Of a stretch of 64,000 nt of DNA, positions 1 to 8,113 are shown piece by piece; within the stretch, counting starts at the first letter, position 1; each line of letters starts with the position of its first letter. The position numbers and the translations under genes are program-made. The notes below the pieces were generated by a model, which was not told the DNA's origin, made no database searches, and saw only the letters and a list, made by a program, of their open reading frames with translations. This DNA comes from Actinocorallia sp. API 0066 (GTDB lineage Bacteria; Actinomycetota; Actinomycetes; Streptosporangiales; Streptosporangiaceae): NCBI RefSeq assembly GCF_020991275.1, contig NZ_JAJLQY010000002.1, positions 434,001 to 498,000 on the forward strand, written 5' to 3'.

Positions 1-582
1 GCGTTGGCGGCCTTCCCGGTGCGGCGCGGCGGCGATCTGGCGGCCGATCCGCAGCGCGAGCGCCGCCCCGTGGTCGCGCCGCACCAGGTGCAGGCACACG
101 TCGATGACGGTCGCGGACGCCCCCGCCGTCACGACGTCCCCGTGGTCGATGTAGAGGACCGAGGCGTCGGGCCGGACGCGGGGGAAGCGGCGGCTGAGCT
201 CGCCCGCCAGATCCCAGTGGACGGCCGTGCGCAGCCCGTCCAGGAGGCCGAGCGCGGCGGGCACGAACACCCCGGCCCAGACGGTGATGATCCGGGCCCC
301 GCGCGCGTGCGCCGCCCGCACGGCCGTCAGCACGTCCTCGGGGGGCCACCGCCACCAGGACGCCAGAAGGATCGTGTCGGCCTCCGCGAGCGCCTCCAGG
401 CCGTCCCTGACGACGATGTCCGCGCCGAGCGTCGTCGACTGGAGTCCGGGCCGCTCCGCGCACACCCGGAACTCGTAGAGCTGCGGGATGTCGGTTCCGT
501 GGTACCCGAAGACGGCGGAGGCGCACGTCACGGGATAGAGCTCCTGGTACGGGCCGACCAGGGCCACCACACGATGCCGCAT
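1..582 (-). CDS. GlxA family transcriptional regulator, N-terminal part (cut by window edge)
   Basis: Read from an ATG at 582, the reverse strand stays open to the window edge (194 codons). The translation begins MRHRVVALVGPYQELYPV and contains the DJ-1/PfpI-like signature of GlxA/AraC regulators, including TAGASATVIDVCLHLVRRDH and APHREGRQ. Family members have this amidase-like sensor domain followed by a C-terminal AraC helix-turn-helix, which would lie outside the window. The gene is divergent from the MFS exporter at 655 with only 72 bp between them, so it may regulate that exporter. The effector is unknown. Confidence 0.85.
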   Translation of the reverse strand, partial: MRHRVVALVGPYQELYPVTCASAVFGYHGTDIPQLYEFRVCAERPGLQSTTLGADIVVRDGLEALAEADTILLASWWRWPPEDVLTAVRAAHARGARIITVWAGVFVPAALGLLDGLRTAVHWDLAGELSRRFPRVRPDASVLYIDHGDVVTAGASATVIDVCLHLVRRDHGAALALRIGRQIAAAPHREGRQR

Positions 583-654
583 GGCAGGAAAGTATCGGAT
601 CACGTCAATCCGGACACCTGTGGGGAGGCGGCGCCGTGTCCAGAATGAACTCCC

Positions 655-1911
655 ATGGAAACGAGCACGACCGCGACCCTGGAGCGCGGCGCCCCGGCCC
701 CGGCCCGGCTGTGGACGAGGAACTTCGCCCTGTACTTCGGCGCCCGCGTGGTGTCCCTCGTCGGCGACGCGATGATGCCGGTGGCGGCCGCGCTGGTCGT
801 CGGCCGGATCTACGGCATCTCCGGCGTCGGGTACGTCATGGCGGTGTGGACCGCCTCGATCGTGGTCTTCCTCGTGGTGGGCGGCGCGCTCTCCGACAGG
901 TTCGGGGCGCGCACGATGATGATCCTCTCGGACGTCATAAGGCTGGCCGCGCAGGGTGCGCTGGCCGCCGCGTTCTTCACCGGGACGCCGCCCCTGTGGC
1001 TGCTCATGACGATGTCCCTGGTGTCCGGGATGGCCACCGCGCTGTTCCAGCCGGGCGTCAACGGGATGGTGCCGCTCGTCGCGGCCGACCCGCAGCGCGC
1101 CAACGGGGTGCTCAAGATCGCCGACGCGGGCGCGCAGGTGGGCGGCCCCGTCCTGGCCGGGACGCTGACGGCGGTGGCCAGCGCGGGCGTCGTCTACACG
1201 GTGGACGCGGCGACGTTCCTGGTGAGCGGCCTGTGCCTGGCGCTGATCCGCGGCCTGCCAGCCGCCGCGCGGGTGGGCACCGCCCTGGCGCGGGAGATCA
1301 GGGAGGGCTGGCGGGAGTTCCGGGCGCGGTCCTGGATGTGGTCCGTGATCATCATCTGGGTGTTCTTCGGCCTCCTGGTGTTCGGGCCTTCGATCCCCCT
1401 GGGCTCACGGCTCATCGAGGAGCGGCTCGGCGGCGCCGCCTACGGCTGGGTGATGGCCTCGCTCGGCCTTGGCACCGTCATAGGCGGGGTGATCGCCATG
1501 GTGCTGCGCCCGGCCAGGCCGCTCGCGGCGGGCGGCCTCGCCCTCGTCGGGTTCGTGTGCGTGCCGCTGACGCTGGCTTTGCAGCCGTCGCTTCCGCTGC
1601 TGATGGCGGGCCACCTGGTAGGCGGCTGCGCGTGGGCGTTCTGGTCGGTGATGTGGTCCACGAGCGTGCAGACCCAGGTGCCCTACGACGTGCTGAACCG
1701 GGTGACGGCCTACGAGATGGCCGGGTCGATCTCAGGGATGGCGGCAGGACAGGCCCTCGTGGGCCCGCTCACCAAGGTGGTGGCCCCACGCGACCTCCTG
1801 CTCGTCTCGACGGCCACCACGGCGGCCGTCTGCGCCGCGCTCCTGCTCACCCGTCCCGTGCGGAACCTACGGGCCCGTCCCTCCGCGCCGTTGAAGGGCG
1901 ACGCGAGGTAG
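655..1911 (+). CDS. MFS transporter (DHA3/EntS-like exporter)
   Basis: This 418-residue integral membrane protein has the usual 12-helix MFS layout. An early DRFGAR motif falls in the first cytoplasmic loop (motif A-like), and the AGAQVGGPVLAGTL segment is typical of the MFS_3/enterobactin-exporter group. It is probably a proton-driven exporter of a small molecule or siderophore, but the substrate cannot be read from sequence. The ATG at 655 is the natural start, although no clear Shine-Dalgarno sequence lies close to it. Its 5' end faces the GlxA-type regulator. The end is followed within 6 bp by the convergent TetR gene. Confidence 0.9.
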   Translation: METSTTATLERGAPAPARLWTRNFALYFGARVVSLVGDAMMPVAAALVVGRIYGISGVGYVMAVWTASIVVFLVVGGALSDRFGARTMMILSDVIRLAAQGALAAAFFTGTPPLWLLMTMSLVSGMATALFQPGVNGMVPLVAADPQRANGVLKIADAGAQVGGPVLAGTLTAVASAGVVYTVDAATFLVSGLCLALIRGLPAAARVGTALAREIREGWREFRARSWMWSVIIIWVFFGLLVFGPSIPLGSRLIEERLGGAAYGWVMASLGLGTVIGGVIAMVLRPARPLAAGGLALVGFVCVPLTLALQPSLPLLMAGHLVGGCAWAFWSVMWSTSVQTQVPYDVLNRVTAYEMAGSISGMAAGQALVGPLTKVVAPRDLLLVSTATTAAVCAALLLTRPVRNLRARPSAPLKGDAR

Positions 1912-1916
1912 GGCGC

Positions 1917-2543
1917 TCACCTCCGGTCGTCCCCGGACGCGTCGGAAGGCCATCCGGCGGAGATGACAAGATCCTGGAGCCGGTGCATCTGCGCCCGGAA
2001 CAGCCGGACGGCCTCGGGGTCGTCCGGCCGCAGCGTCGCTCCGCCGGAACCCTTGATGCCGCCGTTGAGGAACCCGTACAGGCTCCAGGTGACGACGTTG
2101 GACAGCATGGCGTAGTCCGACAGGTTCGTCACGCCCCGCTCGCTCAGGTGCCGTGCCAGCAGCTCCTCCACCCGCCGCAGGAACGGATCACGGTAGCGGG
2201 CGTCGATGTCGGCGAGGTCGGCCGCGTCGGCGAGGCGGCGGTGCTGCCACAGCTCCATCTCCTCGGGATTGGCGAGGTAGAAGTCCAGGACGCGCGAGAG
2301 GAAGTCGCGCACGCCGTCCGCGTCGGGCGCGCACTTGTCTTCCATCTCGTCCAGCAGCGCGTTCTGCGCCGCGTAGAAGTCGGCGATGACGGCCTCGTAC
2401 AGGCCGGTCCTGCCGCCACGCGCCCTGACCTCGGCGACGTCCACGCCCGCCGTCTCGGCGATCATCCGCTCGGTGGTGCCGTCGTAGCCGACCCCGCCGA
2501 ACAGGCGCAGCGCGGCGGCGGCGACGGGGTCGTGGCCGGTCAC
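1917..2543 (-). CDS. TetR/AcrR-like transcriptional regulator
   Basis: Protein of 208 residues with an N-terminal TetR-like helix-turn-helix region (AAALRLFGGVGYDGTTERMI) and an all-helical C-terminal domain. The GTG at 2543 is chosen because it overlaps the stop of the upstream LLM oxidoreductase (GTGA overlap), implying translational coupling. The frame stays open further upstream, but that part overlaps the oxidoreductase and reads as a shadow. The helix-turn-helix is a somewhat divergent TetR match. As the second gene of an operon with the F420-type oxidoreductase it may control that operon. Confidence 0.8.
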   Translation of the reverse strand: MTGHDPVAAAALRLFGGVGYDGTTERMIAETAGVDVAEVRARGGRTGLYEAVIADFYAAQNALLDEMEDKCAPDADGVRDFLSRVLDFYLANPEEMELWQHRRLADAADLADIDARYRDPFLRRVEELLARHLSERGVTNLSDYAMLSNVVTWSLYGFLNGGIKGSGGATLRPDDPEAVRLFRAQMHRLQDLVISAGWPSDASGDDRR

Positions 2544-3511
2544 GGCAGCGACGGCAGGGCGCGGAGCCGCCCGTCGAGCTGGTCGGTGTAGAAGTCGAAG
2601 AACGCGTCGGGGTCGGGCCCGCAGTTGACGACGACGAGGTGGTCGGTGCCCGCCTCGACATACGCGCGGGCCGCCGCGGCGATCTTGTCGGGGTCCGGGC
2701 CGCACGGGAACGCCTTCATGATGTCCTCGGTCCGCACCGTCTCGCTGGCCGCCGCGAACGCCTCGGGCGTCGGCAGCTCCGACATGACCTTCCAGCCGAG
2801 CACCGACCAGCGCGTCGTCTCCCGCGCGGCCTTGGCCGCCGTCTGCTCGTCGCGGGCGTAGGAGATCATCATCTCGCCGTAGCGGGGCCCGGAGCCGCCC
2901 GCCTGGGTGTAGGCCCGGATGAGGTCCTGATCGGGCTCCGTGAGGAACATGGCGTCCCCGATCTCGGCGGCGAGCCGCGCCGCCTTCGGGCCGCCCGCCG
3001 CCACCGCGATCGGCACCGGCTCCGTCGGCAGGTCGAAGATCCGCGCCCGCGCCACCTCGAAGTACTCACCCTTGTGCGAGCGGTAGCCGCCCTCCCACAG
3101 CAGCCTGATGATCTCGACGGCCTCGCGCAGCATCTCCTGCCGCTTACGCGGCGACTCCGGGAAGCCCTCGCCCACGATGTGCTCGTTCAGCCGCTCACCC
3201 GACCCGACGCCCAGCGTGAACCTGCCACGCGACAACACCCCGAGCGTTGCCGCGGCCTGCGCAATGATCGCCGGATGATAACGGACCGTCGGGCAAGTGA
3301 CGCCCGTCAGCAGCCGGACCCGCTCCGTCCGCGCCGCTACCGCCCCCAGCACCGACCAGGCGAACGGCGAGTGCCCCTGCGTCTCCAGCCAGGGATGAAA
3401 ATGATCACTGATCTCCACAAAGTCAAACCCGGCCCCCTCGGCCCGAACCGCCTGCTCCACCAGATCCACCGGGTCGAACGCCTCAGCCATCAACTTGTAG
3501 CCGATCTCCAT
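2540..3511 (-). CDS. LLM class F420-dependent oxidoreductase
   Basis: Protein of 323 residues beginning MEIGYKLMAEAFDP and showing the luciferase-like monooxygenase TIM-barrel pattern: VEISDHFHPW near the start, GVTCPTVRYHPAIIAQAAAT, and GRFTLGVGSGERLNEH. The last segments are typical of the TIGR03557/F420-dependent glucose-6-phosphate-dehydrogenase-related branch. These enzymes use coenzyme F420 for hydride transfer; the substrate here is unknown. The ATG at 3511 is preceded at about 6 nt by GGGGGGA. The gene leads a two-gene operon with the TetR-like regulator whose start it overlaps. Confidence 0.9.
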   Translation of the reverse strand: MEIGYKLMAEAFDPVDLVEQAVRAEGAGFDFVEISDHFHPWLETQGHSPFAWSVLGAVAARTERVRLLTGVTCPTVRYHPAIIAQAAATLGVLSRGRFTLGVGSGERLNEHIVGEGFPESPRKRQEMLREAVEIIRLLWEGGYRSHKGEYFEVARARIFDLPTEPVPIAVAAGGPKAARLAAEIGDAMFLTEPDQDLIRAYTQAGGSGPRYGEMMISYARDEQTAAKAARETTRWSVLGWKVMSELPTPEAFAAASETVRTEDIMKAFPCGPDPDKIAAAARAYVEAGTDHLVVVNCGPDPDAFFDFYTDQLDGRLRALPSLP

Positions 3512-3594
3512 CGGAATCCCCCCATTCCGTCCCCTACCACTCCCGCTACCCACCCAGACCCCGCCCCTACCCCCACGGCCGGGTGGGTTAGGGG

Positions 3595-4851
3595 TCAGGG
3601 GAGGTAGCGGAGGAACCAGCTGGTGGCTAGGGAGGCGACTTTTTGGAGGGTGCCGGTTTCGGCGAAGAGGTGGGTGGCGTTGGGGACTATCTCGATGTGG
3701 TGGGGGCAGGTGAGGCGGGTGGCGGCGGCGCGGTTGAGGTCGAGGACGTCGGGGTCGGCGCCGCCGACGATGAGGAGAGTGGGGGCGCGGACGGCGCCCA
3801 GGCATTCGCCCGCCAGGTCGGGGCGGCCGCCTCGGGAGACTACGGCGGTCGCGGGGGAGACGGGGGAGGAGGCGGCGCGCAGGGCCGCCGCCGCGCCTGT
3901 GGACGACCCGAAGTAGCCGATGGCGAGCTGCGGCGCCTTGGCGTGCAGCCAGCGGGTCGCGCCCTCCAGGCGGGACGCCAGGAACGGGATGTCGAAGGTG
4001 CGGTCGGCCTCCTCGTCGGTGAGCAGGTCGAACAGGAGGGTGCCCAGGCCCGCCTCGTTGAGCGTCCGGGCCACGTCGCGGTTGCGCGGGCTGCGCGCGC
4101 CGCTCCCGCTGCCGTGCGCGAACACGATCGCGGAGCGGGCGCCCGGCGGGATCGTCAGGTGGCCGGGCAGCTCCTCCCAACCGACCAGGACATCGTCGTC
4201 AGCCGCGGGAGCCTCCTTGGCGGCTGCTCGGGCCAGTAGGAGATCGACCTCGCTGTCGGGCACGGGAGCGAAGTCGTGGTACCAGGCGCCGACAGCGCTG
4301 AACTCGTGCGGCGAGAGCGGGCAGACCACCTCGTCGGCGACCGCACCGACCGTCCGCACCGCCTCCCGCGACCCGACGGGCGCCGCCACCACGACACTGG
4401 CGGCGCCCAGCTCCCGCGCCACCGCGCAGGCCGCCCGCGCGGTCGCGCCCGTGGCGAGGCCGTCGTCGACGATGATCGCGAAGCGCCGGTCCAGCGGCAC
4501 CCGGGGCCGGATCGCGCGGTACCGCACGGCACGGTCCTCCAGCACGGCGCGCTCGTGCTCCTCGACCCGCGCGATGTCGTCGGGCGTCGCCCCGGTCTGC
4601 CGGACGAGCCCGTCGTTGAGCACCCGCGCGCCGCCCTCGCCGATCGCGCCGAGCGCCAGTTCCGGCTGGCCCGGCACGCCGAGCTTGCGTACCACGATCA
4701 CGTCGAGGGGCGCGTCCAGGGCCGCCGCGACGCGCGCCGCGACGGGCACACCGCCGCGCGGCAGGCCGAGCACCACCGGACGCCGCCCGGCCAGCCCCGT
4801 GAGGTCCGCGCCGAGCCGGTCGCCCGCCTCAAGGCGGTCCCGGTAGACCAT
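3595..4851 (-). CDS. Phosphoribosyltransferase-dienelactone hydrolase-like fusion protein
   Basis: A 418-residue two-domain protein. Residues 1-210 are a type I phosphoribosyltransferase-like domain with the PRPP loop IIVDDGLATGATA (about 126-138) and an early PRGGVPVA loop. Residues 220-418 are an alpha/beta hydrolase of the dienelactone-hydrolase type: FAHGSGSGARSPRN, nucleophile elbow GSSTG (Ser317), probable Asp366 in GGADPD and His394 in NATH. The start at 4851 (MVYRDRLEAG) has a GAGG box 8 nt upstream; a longer frame to 4932 has no such support. The fused architecture is known in actinobacteria, but its reaction is not established. Confidence 0.9.
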   Translation of the reverse strand: MVYRDRLEAGDRLGADLTGLAGRRPVVLGLPRGGVPVAARVAAALDAPLDVIVVRKLGVPGQPELALGAIGEGGARVLNDGLVRQTGATPDDIARVEEHERAVLEDRAVRYRAIRPRVPLDRRFAIIVDDGLATGATARAACAVARELGAASVVVAAPVGSREAVRTVGAVADEVVCPLSPHEFSAVGAWYHDFAPVPDSEVDLLLARAAAKEAPAADDDVLVGWEELPGHLTIPPGARSAIVFAHGSGSGARSPRNRDVARTLNEAGLGTLLFDLLTDEEADRTFDIPFLASRLEGATRWLHAKAPQLAIGYFGSSTGAAAALRAASSPVSPATAVVSRGGRPDLAGECLGAVRAPTLLIVGGADPDVLDLNRAAATRLTCPHHIEIVPNATHLFAETGTLQKVASLATSWFLRYLP

Positions 4852-4969
4852 GGTCCGACCTCGCTTCCGGCGGCGTCCGAGCGCTCTCCCCTCCAGTGTC
4901 CGCCCGCCGCGTCCGCCCGCCAACCACCCCATACCAACCCGTTCCCCACTGCGGACCCTGCCCTGACCG

Positions 4970-5578
4970 TCAGTGCGGGACGGGTAGTGTGCTCAGCGAG
5001 GAGACGACGGCGCGGCAGTAGGCGCGCAGCGAGGCAGGGTCGTCGAGATCCTGACGTGTCTCGATGATGACGGCCGCTATGACGACCCGGTACAGGGCGT
5101 CCACCAGCAGCGTGACGTCGATGTCGGGGATGCGGCCCGCCGTGATGTGCTCCCGCACGAGGGGCGTGACGAACTCCCCGATCAGGTCGACCTGGGCGCG
5201 GGCCTGGAGGGTGAACACCGGGAGGATCAGTTCGGGGACGTCGCGTAGGGCGGCCCTGAGGAGCGGATGGTGGCGCGCGTAGTCGATGAGGAAGACGAGG
5301 AGGTCCGTCAGGTACTCGGGGGTCCAGGCGATCTCGTCGAGGACGGGCGCGACCCTGGCGATGAACGTGGAGAGCTCACGCTCGACGAGCGCCTCCTTGA
5401 TGTCGTCCACCGTGCCGCCGTACTTGTACAGCGTCGGACGGGAGATGCCCGCCTTGCGGGCGATCGCCGACAGCAGGCGGCCGGAGGCGAACCCGCCCTC
5501 GACCAGGCACTCGGCCGCGGCGTCCAGAATGAGCGCGCGGAACTCCTCGGGAGTGCGGCGCGCGAGGCGCTCTGTCAC
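4970..5578 (-). CDS. TetR family transcriptional regulator (probable repressor of the AurF/FprB operon)
   Basis: Protein of 202 residues from a GTG at 5578. The N-terminus carries a clear TetR helix-turn-helix (FRALILDAAAECLVEGGF, AIARKAGISRPTLYKY), followed by a helical ligand-binding domain. The gene is divergent from the diiron oxygenase at 5676. The 97-bp gap between them holds a long AT-rich inverted repeat (5630-5659), the most likely operator. The TetR protein therefore probably represses both itself and the oxygenase/reductase pair until an unknown ligand is present. Confidence 0.9.
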   Translation of the reverse strand: MTERLARRTPEEFRALILDAAAECLVEGGFASGRLLSAIARKAGISRPTLYKYGGTVDDIKEALVERELSTFIARVAPVLDEIAWTPEYLTDLLVFLIDYARHHPLLRAALRDVPELILPVFTLQARAQVDLIGEFVTPLVREHITAGRIPDIDVTLLVDALYRVVIAAVIIETRQDLDDPASLRAYCRAVVSSLSTLPVPH

Positions 5579-5629
5579 GCACTCACTCTAGGGCCAATCG
5601 AGGCCGCCCCTTGACCCGCGCCCCCACGA

Positions 5630-5659
5630 CATTTACATTTAACGCAGTAAGTGTAAATG
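5630..5659. promoter_or_regulatory. Inverted-repeat operator between TetR gene and AurF-like operon
   Basis: CATTTACA (5630-5637) and TGTAAATG (5652-5659) are perfect inverted arms. Extending inward, 11 of 14 positions of each half match. The motif is strikingly AT-rich for this genome and sits between the divergent TetR gene and the oxygenase operon. TetR binding is inferred from position. Confidence 0.7.
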
Positions 5660-5675
5660 GACAGGCGGAGGGGCC

Positions 5676-6644
5676 GTGACGATCGAGCAGGACTACCCGG
5701 ACATGCTCCAGACGTTGTCGGAGGGTTCGGTCCACCGCAGGTTCGACCCCTACCTCGACATCGCGTGGGACGCCCCCGAGATGGCGCTTGACCCGAAGGA
5801 CCCGCGCTGGAAGCTGTCGGCCAAGTCCGACCCGCTCGGCATGCACCCCTGGTACCAGGCGCTGCCCGAGGACCGGCAGATCGAGATCGGCCGCTGGCGC
5901 ATGACCAACGTGCAGCGCGTCGGCCTGAGCTTCGAGAGCGTCCTCATCCGGGGCATGATGCAGTACGTCATGCGGCTTCCGAACCAGTCGCCCGAGTTCC
6001 GCTACTGCCTCCACGAGATGACCGAGGAGTGCAACCACATCCAGATGTTCCAGGAGTTCGTCAACCGCTCCGGCGAGGACGTCCCCGGAATGCGGCGGCT
6101 CTACCGGAGCACCATGGCGACGTGGAGCCTGTTCGCCCGCTGGCCCGCGATCTTCTTCATCGGCATCCTGGCCGGTGAGGAGCCCATCGACCACATCCAG
6201 AAGACCCTCATCCGCGAGGGCAAGGACGTCCCGCCCGCGTTGCTGCGCACCATGGAGATCCACATCGCCGAGGAGGCCCGGCACATCTCCTTCGCGCACC
6301 GGTTCCTGCGCGAGCACATCGGCAAGCAGAACAGGTTCGAGCGGTTCATGACGTCGCTCACCTACGCGCTCGTGATGCGCTGGCTCGGCGGCGCCATCGT
6401 CGTCCCGCCGCCGGAGTTCCGCAAGAGGTTCGGCATCCCGCGCAAGGTGATGCGCGAGGCGTTCTGGAAGCGCCCCGAGTCGCAGGCCGTGCTGCGCGAG
6501 TGCTTCAACGACGTCCGGATGCTCGCCGACCAGCTCGGCCTCATGAACCCGGTGTCGCGCAGGCTGTGGCGCCTGCTCGGCATCGACGGCCCGTCCTCCC
6601 GCTTCCGCGGCGAACCGCACCGCCCCGCCCGGCACGCCGCCTGA
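5676..6644 (+). CDS. AurF-like diiron N-oxygenase
   Basis: Protein of 322 residues from a GTG with GGCGGAGGGG just upstream. It carries the full ligand pattern of the AurF/p-aminobenzoate N-oxygenase family: Glu87 (FESV), Glu118 and His121 (TEECNHIQMF), Glu169 (LAGEEP), and His196, Glu200 and His203 (EIHIAEEARH). The spacing of the last three matches AurF. Such enzymes oxidise amines to hydroxylamine or nitro groups using O2 and two electrons; some relatives act on other substrates. The next gene, an FprB-type ferredoxin/NADPH reductase 49 bp downstream, is the probable electron donor. The substrate is unknown. Confidence 0.9.
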   Translation: MTIEQDYPDMLQTLSEGSVHRRFDPYLDIAWDAPEMALDPKDPRWKLSAKSDPLGMHPWYQALPEDRQIEIGRWRMTNVQRVGLSFESVLIRGMMQYVMRLPNQSPEFRYCLHEMTEECNHIQMFQEFVNRSGEDVPGMRRLYRSTMATWSLFARWPAIFFIGILAGEEPIDHIQKTLIREGKDVPPALLRTMEIHIAEEARHISFAHRFLREHIGKQNRFERFMTSLTYALVMRWLGGAIVVPPPEFRKRFGIPRKVMREAFWKRPESQAVLRECFNDVRMLADQLGLMNPVSRRLWRLLGIDGPSSRFRGEPHRPARHAA

Positions 6645-6693
6645 GCGGGCCCGCGCAAGCCGTCCGAGCCCGAGCAAGAGGACTCCCACCCCG

Positions 6694-8061
6694 ATGCCCC
6701 ATGTCGTCACCCGGTCCTGCTGCAACGACGCCAACTGCGTCTACGCGTGCCCGGTCAACTGCATCCACCCGACGCCCGACGAGCCCGACTTCGCCACCGC
6801 GGAGATGCTCTACATCGACCCGAAGGCGTGCGTTGACTGCGGCGCGTGCATGACCGCCTGCCCCGTCGGCGCGATCCGGCCGCACACCGCGCTCGGCGCC
6901 GACCAGCTCCCGTTCCTGGAGATCAACGCAGACTTCTACACCGACGGCAGGGACCGCGGCACCGTCCTGGCGATCCCGCCCGCGCCGCTGGAGGTCCGCG
7001 AGGGCGCGCCGCCGCGCGTCGCGATCGTCGGCTCCGGCCCGGCCGCCATGTACGCGGCCGACGAGGTGCTGACGATCCCCGGCGCGACCGTCGACGTCTA
7101 CGAGCGCCTCCCGGTGCCGTACGGGCTCGCGCGGTTCGGGGTGGCACCCGACCACCCGGACACCCGCGCGGTGGCCGAGACGTTCGATCTGATCGCCGCG
7201 CAGGACGGGTTCCGGCTCCACCTGGGCGTCGAGATCGGGCGCGACCTGACGCACGCCGACCTCCTCGCCGACCACGACGCCGTCATCTACGCCGTCGGGG
7301 CCTCGGCCGACCGCCGTCTCGACCTGCCCGGCGGCGCGGGCACCGGGACGGCCACGGAGTTCGTCGGCTGGTACAACGGCCACCCCGACCACACGGGGCA
7401 CACGTTCGACCTGACGCGGCCGCGCGCCGTCATCATCGGCAACGGCAACGTCGCGCTGGACGTCGCCCGGATCCTCACGCTCGACCCCGCCGCGCTGGAG
7501 CGGACCGGCATCTCTCGGGACGCGCTCGCGGCGCTGCGGGACAGCCGGATCGAGGAGGTCGTCGTGCTTGCGCGGCGCGGCCCTGCGGACTCGGCCTTCA
7601 CATCGAGCGAGTTGCTCGGGCTGAAGAGCGTGGTGAACGTCGTCGTCGAAGGCGACCTGACCGATCCGGGCGGGCTCGGCCACACCGCCGCCCGGAAGCT
7701 CAGCCTTCTGACCGACCTGGACGAGCCCGGCCCTGGCCGTCGTGTGGTGCTCCGCTACCACACGACGCCCACGGAGATCACCCCCGAGGGCGTCCGGATC
7801 GGCGACGAACTGCTGGAGGCGGGCCTCGTGCTCTCGTCCATCGGCTACCGGGGACGCCCGGTGCCCGACCTTCCGTTCGACGAGGCGACCTGCACGGTTC
7901 CGCACGAGAACGGCAGGGTCCGGGGGACGGACCGGACGTACGTCACCGGCTGGATCAAACGCGGCCCCAACGGCTTCATCGGCTCGAACAAGACCTGCGC
8001 CCGCGAAACCGTCCGCACCCTCGTCGCCGACTTCAACACCCGAGTCCCGACCCCCGCCTAA
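6694..8061 (+). CDS. fprB: FprB-type ferredoxin/ferredoxin--NADP reductase
   Basis: Protein of 455 residues. Residues 1-60 form a two-cluster ferredoxin domain (Cys9/10, 15, 19, 23, 46, 49, 52, 56; motifs CVYACPVNC and CVDCGACMTACP). The rest is an adrenodoxin-reductase-like flavoprotein with VAIVGSGPAAMYAADE for FAD, IIGNGNVALDVARIL for NADPH, and GWIKRGPNGFIGSNK near the C-terminus. This architecture and the starting sequence match mycobacterial FprB, though this copy is shorter than that family's usual ~575 residues. It probably passes electrons from NADPH through its iron-sulfur clusters to the adjacent diiron oxygenase. A strong bidirectional hairpin terminator follows. Confidence 0.92.
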   Translation: MPHVVTRSCCNDANCVYACPVNCIHPTPDEPDFATAEMLYIDPKACVDCGACMTACPVGAIRPHTALGADQLPFLEINADFYTDGRDRGTVLAIPPAPLEVREGAPPRVAIVGSGPAAMYAADEVLTIPGATVDVYERLPVPYGLARFGVAPDHPDTRAVAETFDLIAAQDGFRLHLGVEIGRDLTHADLLADHDAVIYAVGASADRRLDLPGGAGTGTATEFVGWYNGHPDHTGHTFDLTRPRAVIIGNGNVALDVARILTLDPAALERTGISRDALAALRDSRIEEVVVLARRGPADSAFTSSELLGLKSVVNVVVEGDLTDPGGLGHTAARKLSLLTDLDEPGPGRRVVLRYHTTPTEITPEGVRIGDELLEAGLVLSSIGYRGRPVPDLPFDEATCTVPHENGRVRGTDRTYVTGWIKRGPNGFIGSNKTCARETVRTLVADFNTRVPTPA

Positions 8062-8073
8062 CCCCCCCAAACC

Positions 8074-8108
8074 CCCCGCGCCCCGCCTGCCCACCGCGGG
8101 GCGCGGGG
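8074..8108. terminator. Bidirectional hairpin terminator between fprB and gnd
   Basis: A perfect 13-bp inverted repeat (CCCCGCGCCCCGC at 8074-8086, complement at 8096-8108) with a 9-nt loop lies in the 52-bp gap between the two convergent genes. It has no long U tract, as is common in high-GC actinobacteria. Confidence 0.7.
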
Positions 8109-8113
8109 TCTGT

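Noticed and set aside
4-648. Plus-strand 214-codon open frame at the window start
   Set aside because: The opposite strand carries a clear GlxA-type regulator. The plus frame translates to low-complexity Arg/Gly/Pro-rich sequence, a GC-codon shadow.
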